NCBI RefSeq assembly: GCF_014268655.2
Contig: NZ_JABWQX020000001.1
Coordinates: 3,626,001-3,690,000 of the forward strand
Reading direction: 5' to 3'
Length of the DNA: 64,000 nucleotides
DNA from: Pseudomonas marvdashtae
GTDB lineage: Bacteria; Pseudomonadota; Gammaproteobacteria; Pseudomonadales; Pseudomonadaceae
In this document: piece after piece, positions 1 through 8,865 of the stretch
Position numbering within the stretch: position 1 is the first letter of the stretch
Layout: every line of letters begins with the position of its first letter
The notes under the pieces: model-generated
Seen by the model: only the letters and a program-made list of their open reading frames with translations
What the model was told of the DNA's origin: nothing
Database searches by the model: none
Translations under genes and position numbers: made by a program

Positions 1-833
1 TATTCGCCGCTGACCTGGTAAGCCGACAACGGCAGGTTCGAGGCCTGGCGAATGTCGCGAATGATATCGAGGTAGGCACCGGCCGGCTTGACCATCAGTG
101 CGTCGGCGCCCTCTTGTTCATCAAGCAACGACTCGCGCAGCGCCTCGCGACGGTTCATCGGGTTCATCTGATAACTTTTGCGGTCGCCTTTCAAAGCGCT
201 GCCGCCTGCTTCGCGAAACGGGCCGTACAACGCCGAGGCGAATTTGGTCGAGTAGGCCATGATTGCCGTCTGGCTGAAGCCCGCGTCATCCAAAGCCTTG
301 CGGATGGCCTGGACTTGCCCGTCCATGGCCGCAGACGGCGCGATGACATCGGCACCCGCGCGTGCGGCCGCCACGGCTTGCTTGCCGAGGTTGACCAAGG
401 TCCGATCGTTATCCACTTCGTGGCCGTGCAGGACGCCGCAGTGACCATGATCGGTGTATTCACAGAAGCAGGTATCGGACATCACGACCATTTCCGGCAC
501 GGCATCCTTGCAGATTCCGGCCATGCGCGAGACCAGGCCACGCTCGCTCCACGTGTCGCTACCGTCGCTGTCCAAGTGATGGGAAACGCCAAACGTCATC
601 ACCGACTTGATGCCAGCGCGGGCGTACCGCTCAATCTCACCGGCCAGCTTGGATTCCGGAATGCGCGCCACGCCCGGCATGCTCTTGATCGGCACGAAGT
701 CACTGATTTCTTCTTCGACAAATATAGGCAGCACCAGGTCGTTCAAGGTGAACTCGGTTTCCTGGAACAGGCTGCGCAAGCTGGCGTTGCGGCGCAGACG
801 GCGTGGACGCGCTTCGGGGAACTGGCTGGACAT
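1..833 (-). CDS. hemB: Delta-aminolevulinic acid dehydratase, Zn-type, partial (C-terminus off the left edge)
   Basis: Porphobilinogen synthase joins two 5-aminolevulinate molecules in tetrapyrrole synthesis. About 277 codons are visible from the ATG at 833; the family is usually 324-337 residues, so only the last part is missing. The protein carries the zinc-binding triple-cysteine motif [14 protein letters not shown] near residues 120-131, and both Schiff-base lysines are present, in MAYSTKFAS near 196 and MVKPAG near 248. It resembles the E. coli Zn enzyme rather than the Mg-dependent enzyme known as the main HemB of P. aeruginosa, so it is probably a second paralogue. No partner genes adjoin it on the left because the window ends. 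Confidence 0.93.
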   Translation of the reverse strand, partial: MSSQFPEARPRRLRRNASLRSLFQETEFTLNDLVLPIFVEEEISDFVPIKSMPGVARIPESKLAGEIERYARAGIKSVMTFGVSHHLDSDGSDTWSERGLVSRMAGICKDAVPEMVVMSDTCFCEYTDHGHCGVLHGHEVDNDRTLVNLGKQAVAAARAGADVIAPSAAMDGQVQAIRKALDDAGFSQTAIMAYSTKFASALYGPFREAGGSALKGDRKSYQMNPMNRREALRESLLDEQEGADALMVKPAGAYLDIIRDIRQASNLPLSAYQVSGE

Positions 834-873
834 GGGACTCCTGGGTAGACGATTGATCGCGAGGCAAAGCTTA

Positions 874-893
874 TGCCCTGACCCGGCAGGGCA
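874..893. terminator. Hairpin between the PhzF/GST operon and hemB
   Basis: TGCCCTG at 874-880 pairs with CAGGGCA at 887-893 around a 6-base loop. It follows the stop of the phzF-like gene on the minus strand. There is no strong T run after it, so it is a possible weak or factor-assisted terminator. Confidence 0.4.
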
Positions 894-941
894 CAAACGC
901 CGGCAACAGAACAGAGTATTACCCGCGCCGCAATAATCCGC

Positions 942-1796
942 CTACAACGTCAACGAGCCATTGATGCACGTCACCACCGCGCCACCAATCCAGACTTCTT
1001 CGCCAATCTGCTCGACATGAATCCGCCCGGCCCGGCCCATGGTCAGCCCCTGGCTGACCACATAGGAGGACGGCGCCAAACCCTCGCCCAGCATCCATTG
1101 GGCGAGCCCGGCGTTCAGGCTGCCCGTGGCTGGATCCTCCGGCATGCCGTCACCGGCAATGAAACCGCGCACTTCGAACTGCGCGGCGTCGCCATCCACG
1201 GCGGGGTTCCAAGGCGCGATCACGCCCACGGCCAGATCCAGCAATTGATGATAATCGGGCTTCAATGCCAGGACTTGCTGGCGGTCCTTGAGCATCAAGG
1301 CCAGCCAGCCGGCGCCGTTATCGACCCATTGCGCGGCGACAATCGCCTCGGCCGCCAGGCCAAGCCCACTGCGTACCCGTTCCACCAATCCGGCTTCCAG
1401 CGGGCCGGACTTGACCAGGGGCGGCGCCAGGAACGCCAGCCCGTAATCGCTGCGGCGGATCCTCACCAGCCCAACGCCACACTCCTGCACGATCTCCGGC
1501 CCTTTCGGAACCCCTCCGGCCTCCAGCCATGCATGGCAGCTGCCAAGGGTCGGATGTCCAGCGAATGGCAACTCGGTCATTGTTGTGAATATACGCACCC
1601 GGTAATCGGCTTCCGGGTGCCGGGGCGCCAGCAGGAACGTGGTCTCACTGAGGTTGGTCCAGTTGGCGAAAGCGCTCATGCGCTCATCGGTGAGGCCATC
1701 GGCACCCAGCACCACCGCCAGCGGATTGCCCTTGAGCGGCGTCTCGCTGAAGACATCCAACTGCTTGAAATCGAATCGGCGGGTCATCGGCGGCAT
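942..1796 (-). CDS. PhzF family isomerase-like protein
   Basis: This 284-residue protein has the PhzF fold signatures: an N-terminal FDFKQLDVFSETPLKGNPLAVV block, NLSETTFLL with the catalytic Glu at about residue 51, and the FAGHPTLGS loop. PhzF of phenazine synthesis is an isomerase. Most pseudomonad paralogues outside phz clusters have unknown substrates, and no phz genes are present here. The ATG at 1796 overlaps the stop of the upstream GST gene as TGATG, so the two are translationally coupled; a GTG at 1799 is also in frame. Family is certain, substrate is unknown. Confidence 0.88.
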   Translation of the reverse strand: MPPMTRRFDFKQLDVFSETPLKGNPLAVVLGADGLTDERMSAFANWTNLSETTFLLAPRHPEADYRVRIFTTMTELPFAGHPTLGSCHAWLEAGGVPKGPEIVQECGVGLVRIRRSDYGLAFLAPPLVKSGPLEAGLVERVRSGLGLAAEAIVAAQWVDNGAGWLALMLKDRQQVLALKPDYHQLLDLAVGVIAPWNPAVDGDAAQFEVRGFIAGDGMPEDPATGSLNAGLAQWMLGEGLAPSSYVVSQGLTMGRAGRIHVEQIGEEVWIGGAVVTCINGSLTL

Positions 1797-2494
1797 CACT
1801 CAGGAATCTTCAAGCCGCGCGCCACTGCCGGGCGCGCCAGGAACCGCTCCAACACCCGAGTCACGTTGGGGAAATCGTGGATGCCCACCAGATCACCGGC
1901 CTCGTAAAAGCCGATCAGGTTGCGCACCCACGGGAATGTCGCGATATCGGCGATGGTGTAACGCTCGCCCATGATCCAGTCCCGCCCTTGCAGGCGCCCG
2001 TCGAGCACCTTGAGCAGGCGCTTGCTTTCCTCGACGTAACGATCGCGGGGACGCTTATCTTCGTAGTCCTTGCCGGCGAATTTGTTGAAGAAGCCCAACT
2101 GGCCGAACATCGGACCGATACCGCCCATCTGAAACATCAACCACTGGATCGTCTCGTAGCGCGCCGCCGACTCCTGGGCCAGCAGTTGGCCGCTCTTGTC
2201 TGCGAGGTAAATCAGGATCGCTCCTGACTCGAACAACGCCAGCGGCTGATCCCCAGGCCCATGGGGGTCGAGGATGGCCGGGATCTTGTTGTTGGGGTTC
2301 AGGGACAGGAATTCGGGGGACAGCTGGTCGTTGCTGGCAAAGTCGACCTTGTGCGGCTCGTAGGGCAGGCCGGTCTCTTCCAGCATGATCGAGACCTTCA
2401 CCCCGTTGGGGGTCGGCAGCGAGTAGAGCTGGATCCACTCCGGGTACTGGGCGGGCCATTTTTGGGTGATGGGAAACGGGGTCAGGTTGGGCAT
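1796..2494 (-). CDS. Nu-class glutathione S-transferase / disulfide-bond oxidoreductase (YfcG/YghU type)
   Basis: The product has 232 residues from the ATG at 2494. A longer reading frame runs to 2686 but has no support. The thioredoxin-fold N-terminal domain carries the TPNG motif (residues 28-31), which in YfcG-type enzymes replaces the usual catalytic Tyr/Ser/Cys, and the NNKIP and ESGAIL glutathione-binding segments. The helical C-terminal domain has the usual TIADIATFPW motif. Such enzymes reduce glutathione disulfides. It is the first gene of a two-gene unit with the PhzF-like gene, whose start overlaps its stop. Confidence 0.9.
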   Translation of the reverse strand: MPNLTPFPITQKWPAQYPEWIQLYSLPTPNGVKVSIMLEETGLPYEPHKVDFASNDQLSPEFLSLNPNNKIPAILDPHGPGDQPLALFESGAILIYLADKSGQLLAQESAARYETIQWLMFQMGGIGPMFGQLGFFNKFAGKDYEDKRPRDRYVEESKRLLKVLDGRLQGRDWIMGERYTIADIATFPWVRNLIGFYEAGDLVGIHDFPNVTRVLERFLARPAVARGLKIPE

Positions 2495-2819
2495 AACGTG
2501 GATTCCAAGTGTCAGCCAGAAAGCTGAAGCATAAATCAGCTGATGGGGTTTTGGTGCCTCAATCATGCCCCCCTGCAAGGGACCGGACTGCCTGTTCTTA
2601 AAACCGCAACATCCTGTCGCTAACATTCGCCCCACCTGCCGGAAGGACGCCGCTACAGTGCATGGCGCCGGCCAGGATCGAACCAAAGGGCAGAAAGGGA
2701 CTCAGAGAAGTGCCCCGAGGAATCGAAGCGGCGTAACGACATGGAAAACACCCGAGCCACAAGCTCCGCGGTGCCGAGGTTTGTCAGCCTGAATCGAGAA
2801 GACCGAAGACACCTATTCC
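2495..2819. other. Intergenic stretch between divergent genes
   Basis: This 325-base gap separates the GST gene (minus) from the histidine phosphatase gene (plus) and must hold both promoters. No convincing operator, RNA gene or short ORF with a good ribosome binding site was recognised. Confidence 0.5.
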
Positions 2820-3494
2820 ATGATGACCCCACAGAGATTCACCGGTTACCTCAAACGCCGTTCGTGGTTGATGCTACCGACGTTGCTTGTGGCCTGTGGC
2901 CTGGTGCTGTCGCTGGAGTCCAGCGTGAGTCGCGCCCAGCCCGCCGATGGCGTCCAGACCCTGGTGTTCCTGCGTCATGCCGAAAAACCTGCCGGCGGGC
3001 TCGGCCAGCTCAATTGCCAGGGGCTGAACCGGGCCATCGACCTGGCGACCCTGCTGCCGGAAAAATTCGGCAAGGCCGACTATGTGTTCGCGGCCAACCC
3101 GACTCGAAACGTCGAAGAGGGTGAGCTGGATAATTCCTACAGCTATATTCGCCCGCTGATGACCATCAGCCCCAGCGCCATCAAGCTCGGGTTGCCGGTG
3201 AACATCGAATATTCGGCCAACGACACCAGCGACCTGGCTGACGAGTTGCTGCATGACAAGTACCACAACTCCACCATCTACACCGCCTGGTCCCACGGCT
3301 ACCTGCCGGAACTGATCAATAAAGTCGCGGGTGAAGCGATGGGCAAGCGCCAGACAATCACCGATGACTGGGCATCGAGTGATTTCGATTCGCTGTATGT
3401 GCTGACCCTGACCTGGCACAACGGCAAGGCCAGCCTCACCAGCCAAAGCTACAAGCAAGGGCTGGACAACGGGCAAGAGACTTGCCCGACCTGA
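2820..3494 (+). CDS. Exported histidine phosphatase family protein
   Basis: The product has 224 residues and an N-terminal hydrophobic stretch at residues 16-34 after a basic run. This could be a signal peptide cut after VSRA, or a membrane anchor; LLVAC resembles a lipobox, but more hydrophobic residues follow it. The phosphatase core starts with LVFLRHAEK (His53) and has the second catalytic His in TAWSHGY near residue 159. The substrate is not evident. Two adjacent ATG codons (2820, 2823) are possible starts. The gene stands alone and is convergent with selU. Confidence 0.75.
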   Translation: MMTPQRFTGYLKRRSWLMLPTLLVACGLVLSLESSVSRAQPADGVQTLVFLRHAEKPAGGLGQLNCQGLNRAIDLATLLPEKFGKADYVFAANPTRNVEEGELDNSYSYIRPLMTISPSAIKLGLPVNIEYSANDTSDLADELLHDKYHNSTIYTAWSHGYLPELINKVAGEAMGKRQTITDDWASSDFDSLYVLTLTWHNGKASLTSQSYKQGLDNGQETCPT

Positions 3495-3503
3495 CCTGAT
3501 GGC

Positions 3504-3534
3504 CGTTTCCATGGGCAAAGCACCCGTGGAAACG
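3504..3534. terminator. Convergent hairpin terminator region
   Basis: CGTTTCC at 3504-3510 pairs with GGAAACG at 3528-3534, with an inner GGG/CCC pairing. It lies between two convergent stops (3494 and 3582) and can act in both directions. A second GC-rich hairpin (CCCGCC...GGCGGG) follows directly. Confidence 0.5.
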
Positions 3535-3581
3535 AGCCCGCCAGCGCCTGCTTCGGCTCGGCGGGATGATGAGCGTCGAGT

Positions 3582-4685
3582 TCATCCTTGCCGAGCAGCG
3601 CGCTCACGCAAATACGCCAATACCGCCGCGTGCTCTCCGGCAAATTCGATTCGCCCGCCCTTCTTCTCCCGCTGGAACACATACATCGGGTCGTAATATT
3701 CACGCAGCAGGCCGTCGATCCAGCCGCGATGCAAGTCGACGGCGCCGGTACTGGCCTGCTCGGCCAGGGCTGCTTCCATGATGTCCATCAATCGCCGATG
3801 ACGATCGCCACCCAGGCGCTTGTGAATATTGTCCAGGCTCGCGAGCAGCCGTTCGGAAAACAGCGAGAACCCTTCATCGCCATGCACGTCGATAAATTCG
3901 GCGCACAGGTTGACCACGTAGTCGCGCAGGATCCGCTCGACCCGCCGCTCCAGGCTGTCTTCAAGCCAAACCATCGGCACCTGCTGCATACGCTGGTACA
4001 AAGGTAATGGGACGGCGCAACTGCCAACCATGCGGCTTTCATCTTCCAGCACGAATTGCTCGATGCCGGCGGCACGCTTTTTCAGCACATCCACCGCCAA
4101 CAGGTTCTCGAAATCGATGTTGGATGGCTGCCCGGTGGCGCGCTTGCCGAAACTTGAACCGCGATGGTTGGCATAGCCTTCCAGGTCAAGGGCATTGTCC
4201 AGTCGGGCCAGCACTTCCGTCTTGCCGGTGCCGGTCATGCCGCCCAGCAGGACCAGGTCGCACTGGGCAGCGGCCTGCTCGACCGTTTCAAGCAGGAATG
4301 TGCGCATGGCCTTGTAGCCGCCGCCGACCCTGGGATAGTCGATGCCCGCCTCGTCCTTGAGCCATTGCTGGACGATTTGCGAGCGTAAGCCTCCACGGAA
4401 GCAATACAACACTCCATCGGGATGGGACCGGGCGAAATCTGCCCAGGCCTGGATGCGCTGGGCCTTGGTTTCACCGGATACCAGTTGGTGGCCCAAGACA
4501 ATAGCAGCCTGTTGGCCCTGCTGTTTGTAACAGGTGCCGACACGTTGGCGCTCGATGTCGGTCATCAAGGGCAGATTGATCACGCCGGGGAACGCGCCCT
4601 TGTGAAATTCGATGGGCGCGCGGGTGTCCATCATCGGACGATCGTTGAGAAAAATGTCGCGGTAATCGGTAATGTCGTTGGGCAT
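3582..4685 (-). CDS. selU: tRNA 2-selenouridine synthase (MnmH/SelU)
   Basis: This 367-residue enzyme replaces sulfur by selenium in 2-thiouridine at the tRNA wobble base, using selenophosphate. The N-terminal rhodanese domain holds the catalytic cysteine in YCFRGGLRS (Cys95). A P-loop, [10 protein letters not shown] at about residues 148-157, begins the second domain. The ATG at 4685 overlaps the selD stop as TGATG, and a TTG just upstream is less likely. With selD it forms a two-gene unit in which SelD supplies the selenium donor. Confidence 0.96.
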   Translation of the reverse strand: MPNDITDYRDIFLNDRPMMDTRAPIEFHKGAFPGVINLPLMTDIERQRVGTCYKQQGQQAAIVLGHQLVSGETKAQRIQAWADFARSHPDGVLYCFRGGLRSQIVQQWLKDEAGIDYPRVGGGYKAMRTFLLETVEQAAAQCDLVLLGGMTGTGKTEVLARLDNALDLEGYANHRGSSFGKRATGQPSNIDFENLLAVDVLKKRAAGIEQFVLEDESRMVGSCAVPLPLYQRMQQVPMVWLEDSLERRVERILRDYVVNLCAEFIDVHGDEGFSLFSERLLASLDNIHKRLGGDRHRRLMDIMEAALAEQASTGAVDLHRGWIDGLLREYYDPMYVFQREKKGGRIEFAGEHAAVLAYLRERAARQG

Positions 4686-5719
4686 CAAGACACCTCGACC
4701 GCGTAGCTCTGTCGCTCGACCAGCTCACCGATCGGCGCCAGCGCAAGACCCAGTTCGGCGGCAACCGCGAGGAATTGTTCGTTGCCCTCGGGGGTGACGG
4801 CGACCAGCAGGCCGCCGCTGGTCTGCGGGTCGCACAGCACGCGCTTGTGCAGTTCCTGGACACGTCCGACCTTGCTGGCGTAGCTGTCGTAGTTGCGTAG
4901 CGTGCCGCCCGGCACGCAGCCCTGATCGAGATAATACTCAACCCCCGGCAAGCGCGGCACCGCGTCATAGCGAATGCGGGCGGTGAGCTGGCTGCCGTCA
5001 GCCATTTCCACCAAATGCCCGAGCAAGCCGAAACCAGTGACATCAGTCATCGCCGTCACGCCATCGAGCTTGCCGAAACGGCTGCCGGGTTTGTTGAGGG
5101 TGCACATCCAGTCCCGGGCCAGGCCAACGTCGGCGGCGCGCAACTTGCCTTTCTTTTCCGCGGTCGTGAGGATGCCGATGCCCAACGGTTTGGTCAGGTA
5201 CAACAGGCAACCGGCGGTGGCGGTGTCGTTGCGTTTCATGTGGCGCTTTTGCACCAGGCCCGTGACCGCCAGGCCGAACATCGGCTCCGGCGCGTCAATC
5301 GAATGTCCACCGGCCAGGGGAATGCCCGCCTCGTCACACACCGACCGACCACCACGAATCACCTCCCTGGCGATTTCCGGGGCCAGGACATTGACCGGCC
5401 AACCGAGAATGGCGATGGCCATCAGCGGATCACCGCCCATGGCATAGATGTCGCTGATGGCGTTGGTGGCGGCGATGCGACCGAAGTCGAACGGATCGTC
5501 GACGATGGGCATGAAGAAATCGGTGGTCGAGACCACGCCGCGCTCTTCGTCGATGGCATAGACCGCCGCATCGTCACGGGAGGCGTTGCCCACCCATAGC
5601 AGCGGGTCAAGGTTCTGCGCACCGCTGCCGGCCAGAATCACCTCCAGGACCTGGGGCGAGATCTTGCAGCCGCAACCGGCACCGTGGCTGTACTGGGTCA
5701 GGCGAATCGGCTCGCTCAT
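4685..5719 (-). CDS. selD: Selenide, water dikinase (selenophosphate synthase)
   Basis: SelD makes selenophosphate from selenide and ATP. The 344-residue protein begins with [14 protein letters not shown], where the catalytic residues are ordinary cysteines (Cys16, Cys18) and not selenocysteine. The start at 5719 is preferred over an in-frame ATG at 5725 because the GAGAGG ribosome binding site lies seven bases before it. It is first in a unit with selU. A perfect 8-base inverted repeat lies in the leader (5742-5770). Confidence 0.96.
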   Translation of the reverse strand: MSEPIRLTQYSHGAGCGCKISPQVLEVILAGSGAQNLDPLLWVGNASRDDAAVYAIDEERGVVSTTDFFMPIVDDPFDFGRIAATNAISDIYAMGGDPLMAIAILGWPVNVLAPEIAREVIRGGRSVCDEAGIPLAGGHSIDAPEPMFGLAVTGLVQKRHMKRNDTATAGCLLYLTKPLGIGILTTAEKKGKLRAADVGLARDWMCTLNKPGSRFGKLDGVTAMTDVTGFGLLGHLVEMADGSQLTARIRYDAVPRLPGVEYYLDQGCVPGGTLRNYDSYASKVGRVQELHKRVLCDPQTSGGLLVAVTPEGNEQFLAVAAELGLALAPIGELVERQSYAVEVS

Positions 5720-5741
5720 GGGCATACCTCTCGTAAGTCAA

Positions 5742-5770
5742 GGTGGGCGATTCTACCAGCAACGCCCACC
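5742..5770 (-). promoter_or_regulatory. Inverted repeat in the selD leader
   Basis: GGTGGGCG at 5742-5749 is perfectly complementary to CGCCCACC at 5763-5770 (13-base spacer). It lies 23 bases upstream of the selD start codon. It could be an mRNA hairpin or an operator; no function is known from the sequence. Confidence 0.4.
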
Positions 5771-5875
5771 GTTCACCGCCCGCGTCGCGATCGATCGCCG
5801 GCCATCCAACGGAATTTTTCCGCGGCTGGAGGACTCACTTGATTAGAACCAGACACTCTTCCCGGGAGATTGCCG

Positions 5876-6145
5876 ATGCCAACCGCCAGCAACCACCTTG
5901 ATTACGGTCTCGATACGCTGTTCGGCCGCGAGACCAAAAGCGTCGACTGTCAATTCGACGTCAAGCGCCTCGATGACGGTGAGCCGCCATGGTTTGCCCT
6001 GCATGTACGCCCACCGCTGCCGGAAGACCTGGCGAAAGCCCAAATCGTGGTGTTCAGCGCCGAAGGCCGACGCGTCAGTGGCATTGTCCGACGCACCGAG
6101 CACCTGGCCGATGACAGCCTGCAACTGGACGTCGAACCCGCCTGA
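5876..6145 (+). CDS. Small conserved protein of unknown function
   Basis: This 89-residue soluble protein is highly charged and has no signal peptide or membrane segment. The ATG at 5876 follows a GGGAG ribosome binding site about eight bases upstream. The middle (PPWFALHVRPPLPEDL) and end (VSGIVRRTEHLADDSLQLDV) look like a compact beta-rich fold. I do not recognise a family. It lies between divergent selD and the convergent DUF606 pair and seems to be a single-gene unit. Confidence 0.7.
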   Translation: MPTASNHLDYGLDTLFGRETKSVDCQFDVKRLDDGEPPWFALHVRPPLPEDLAKAQIVVFSAEGRRVSGIVRRTEHLADDSLQLDVEPA

Positions 6146-6150
6146 ACCGT

Positions 6151-6603
6151 TCAGGTGCGCCGCGTATTGCTGCGGTACATGAACACCAGCGCCAGTGCCA
6201 GGCAGGCCATGGCCAAGAGGCGGCTGGCGGACAGCTCGATGGCCGGGTTGCCCAGCCAGCCAAAGTTGTCGATCAGCATGCCCATGCCCAGTTGCCCGGT
6301 GATGACTGCCACCGTTGCCACCGCCGTACCGATGCGCGGCACGGCCCCGACCATGACAATCATGTAGACGACGCCGAACAATGCGCCGCCCAGTTGCCAT
6401 TTGGGCACGTCCAGCAGGCTGACCGCGTGAGCCGGCTCGAAAAAGACGATCAGCAGACCCGTGACCACGGTGCCCACGACGAAGGTCAGCAGGCTACTGC
6501 GCAACACGCCGACCGTCTGGCCCAGGCGGCCATTGACCGCCGCTTGCACACTCAACACCGCACCGGCGGCGACCACCACTAACAATAAAAAGAATGCGCT
6601 CAT
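6151..6603 (-). CDS. DMT-superfamily inner membrane protein, DUF606/YdcZ type (second of a pair)
   Basis: The product has 150 residues, with about five hydrophobic segments and the family features AAVNGRLGQ near the N-terminus, WQLGGALFGVVY and ATVAVITGQLGMGMLIDNFGW. Proteins of this family are short half-size transporters often encoded in pairs. The upstream partner ends at 6605, one base before this ATG, so the two are probably co-translated and may form a heterodimer. The substrate is unknown. Confidence 0.85.
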   Translation of the reverse strand: MSAFFLLLVVVAAGAVLSVQAAVNGRLGQTVGVLRSSLLTFVVGTVVTGLLIVFFEPAHAVSLLDVPKWQLGGALFGVVYMIVMVGAVPRIGTAVATVAVITGQLGMGMLIDNFGWLGNPAIELSASRLLAMACLALALVFMYRSNTRRT

Positions 6604-6604
6604 A

Positions 6605-7102
6605 TCAACCTCGGGCAATCAGGACAAGGGCCACGACAATCAACGCCAATGCCAGCCAGCGCTCGCCGTTGACCCGCTTTCGGCTCGTGCCGAACCAACC
6701 GAAATGGTCAATCAGCACGCTTTTGCCGACTTGGCCGGAGAGGATCGCGATCATGGTCATGGCGACGCCGATATGCGGGGTGGCCAGCGTCAGCACGACC
6801 ACGTAGATCGGCCCCAACAAGCCGCCGATCAGTTGCCAGCGTGGAAGCTCGTTCAGCGCCGGACCTTGTTGCGGACCGCTGAACAGCAGCAGCAGGAACA
6901 ACAGCGCCGAGCCGACGCCAAAGATGCTCAGCGTTGCCCATAAATGACCGACCTGGACACCGAGCGGCCCCAACAGCCCGGCTTCTACCGACAAGCCCAT
7001 GCCTGCGAGGATGACCAGCGGCAGCAATAGCCAGCGCAGGAACGCTCGTGGTTGTGTGGCCGTCGTCATGGACGCGGCCCCGTTGGTGGAGGTTGATTGC
7101 AT
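6605..7102 (-). CDS. DMT-superfamily inner membrane protein, DUF606/YdcZ type (first of a pair)
   Basis: This 165-residue paralogue of the next gene has a longer cytoplasmic N-terminal tail and the same signatures (LPRWQLIGGLLGPIYVV, MIAILSGQVGKSVLIDHFGWFG). An AGG lies seven bases before the ATG at 7102; an internal ATG at 7069 is the alternative. It is transcribed divergently from a LysR regulator, which suggests an effector-controlled exporter or importer. Confidence 0.85.
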   Translation of the reverse strand: MQSTSTNGAASMTTATQPRAFLRWLLLPLVILAGMGLSVEAGLLGPLGVQVGHLWATLSIFGVGSALLFLLLLFSGPQQGPALNELPRWQLIGGLLGPIYVVVLTLATPHIGVAMTMIAILSGQVGKSVLIDHFGWFGTSRKRVNGERWLALALIVVALVLIARG

Positions 7103-7214
7103 TGGATGACCTGCCTGGAAACGAGATGACGGCTATTATCGGCTGGCGCCGATGTGCGATAAATGGGAGCATCCCGACAACACTTTTGCGCACTACGCAC
7201 AGCGGACGCATCTC

Positions 7215-8150
7215 ATGCACGGCCTCAACGACTTGGGTTTCAAGGCGCTACGATTGTTCGTCGCGGTGCTCGATCACGGCAGTTTTTCGGAAGTGGCACG
7301 GCGCGAAGGACTGGCCCCCTCCTCGATTTCCCGGCAGATCCAGTTGATGGAACAGGCGCTGAACCAGCAGTTGCTGTATCGCCATACCCGTGCTGTCACG
7401 CCCACCGAAGCCGGCCGCCTGCTTGGGCATCATGCGCGCCTGGTGCTGGTCCAATTGGAGGAAGCTGAACAGGCCCTGCAAGAACAGCACAGCGAACCCG
7501 CGGGCCTGGTGCGGATCAACGCTCCCGTGGTGTTTGGCCAACGTCACCTGACACCATGGCTGGGCCAATTGTGCGAACGCTACCCCAAGCTGCAATTGGA
7601 TATCCAACAGACCGACAGTTACATCGACCCACTGCAGGAAGGCGCCGACCTGCTCTTTCGCATCGGCCCGCTGCACGACTCCGGCATGCAGGCGCGGATT
7701 GTCGCGCCGCACCGTTTCCAGATTGCCGCCAGCCCCACCTACCTGGCCCGCCACGGCACGCCGCGCAAGCCTCAGGACCTCGCCGCTCACCAATGCCTTG
7801 CCTATAAAGGCGTGGCCGGTCAACAACGTTGGTTTTTCCGCAAGTCGGGTCAAGCCTGGACGCCCTACAGCGTCAGGGGACCGATCACTGGCAACCACGC
7901 CGACACCTTGACCCAGGCCGCCGAGCAAGGCCTTGGCCTGGTGATGTTTCCGTCGTGGCTGATCGGCGAAGCCGTGCGCAACGGCACGCTGGTGCCGGTC
8001 CTGGCAGATTACGAAACGTCCAACAGCCTCGAACCCCAGCAGATCGCCATTCTCTGGCCCGGCAGCCGACGCCTGTCGGTGAAGGTCCGCACGGTGATCG
8101 ACTTTTTCCTGGAGTGTTTCGGCGAAGTGCCGTATTGGGATCGTCCTTGA
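7215..8150 (+). CDS. LysR family transcriptional regulator
   Basis: The protein has 311 residues from the ATG at 7215 (MHGLNDLGFKALRLFVAV). The helix-turn-helix of the family is clear (SFSEVARREGLAPSSISRQI), followed by a periplasmic-binding-protein-like effector domain. A longer frame upstream, with its start at 7152, is less likely because the conserved LysR N-terminus begins at MHGLND. It is divergent from the DUF606 pair across 112 bases, so regulation of that pair and of itself is likely. Confidence 0.9.
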   Translation: MHGLNDLGFKALRLFVAVLDHGSFSEVARREGLAPSSISRQIQLMEQALNQQLLYRHTRAVTPTEAGRLLGHHARLVLVQLEEAEQALQEQHSEPAGLVRINAPVVFGQRHLTPWLGQLCERYPKLQLDIQQTDSYIDPLQEGADLLFRIGPLHDSGMQARIVAPHRFQIAASPTYLARHGTPRKPQDLAAHQCLAYKGVAGQQRWFFRKSGQAWTPYSVRGPITGNHADTLTQAAEQGLGLVMFPSWLIGEAVRNGTLVPVLADYETSNSLEPQQIAILWPGSRRLSVKVRTVIDFFLECFGEVPYWDRP

Positions 8151-8265
8151 AATCGCGAGCGGCGCCATCGAACTTGACCCGATTGGAATCGGTCTTGCGC
8201 TGGAACCCGAGGCAACGCCCATGGGATGATCGGCCCTCAAGCACGACCATCCGTGGAGAGTTTCA

Positions 8266-8853
8266 ATGTCATCGCTGCGTAAACAAGCCGCCACCCTGTT
8301 GCTGACGGCGATCGCCAGCCTGGTCGTATTGCCTGCCCTGGCCGCTCAGCCCAAAGCCGCGGCGCAGGCGCCGGCCCAGAAGATTTCGATGCTCGGCGGC
8401 AAATTCAGCTTCACCTTGCCCGAGGGTTTCATCGCCACCCCTCTGTCCGCCGGTGACGCGGCCCAGGGCACCGCCGGAGCGACCGGTACGATGTACAGCA
8501 ATGCCACCACCCGAACGGTGGTGATCACCGCCGAAAACGCCCTGATCAATGGCACAACGGTGAAGGATAATGACGGTACGTTCCTCGACACCTCCATGGC
8601 GGATTTCGCCGCCCAGAAAAACAAGACGCTGGCCGACGTCAAGATACTGAGCGAAAAGAGCCTGACCCTAAAAACCTCCGGCCTGGGCCTGCGCCAGCTC
8701 GACACCCGCGCCATCCAGGGCGGCGGGCCAACCCTCGACACGACCTTGCTGGGCGCCTCCGATACGCGCATGGCGGTGGTGCAGGTCATTTCCAGGGCCA
8801 GCGATAGCGCCGGTCACGAGGCTTTGGTGAAGCAGATCGTCAGCGGAAAGTGA
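8266..8853 (+). CDS. Secreted protein of unknown function
   Basis: The product has 195 residues, with a clear signal peptide (basic MSSLRKQ, hydrophobic core, cleavage after LPALA). The mature part begins with an Ala/Gln-rich linker, then GGKFSFTLPEGF and a mixed alpha/beta domain. This opening resembles small periplasmic DcrB/PsbP-like folds, but the similarity is only by eye. It is monocistronic and convergent with the esterase gene 12 bases away. Confidence 0.7.
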   Translation: MSSLRKQAATLLLTAIASLVVLPALAAQPKAAAQAPAQKISMLGGKFSFTLPEGFIATPLSAGDAAQGTAGATGTMYSNATTRTVVITAENALINGTTVKDNDGTFLDTSMADFAAQKNKTLADVKILSEKSLTLKTSGLGLRQLDTRAIQGGGPTLDTTLLGASDTRMAVVQVISRASDSAGHEALVKQIVSGK

Positions 8854-8865
8854 CGGGCGTGACGT

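Noticed and set aside
2741..3124. 127-codon plus-strand frame overlapping the histidine phosphatase
   Set aside because: It overlaps the start of a clear gene in another frame and has no motif or ribosome binding site.
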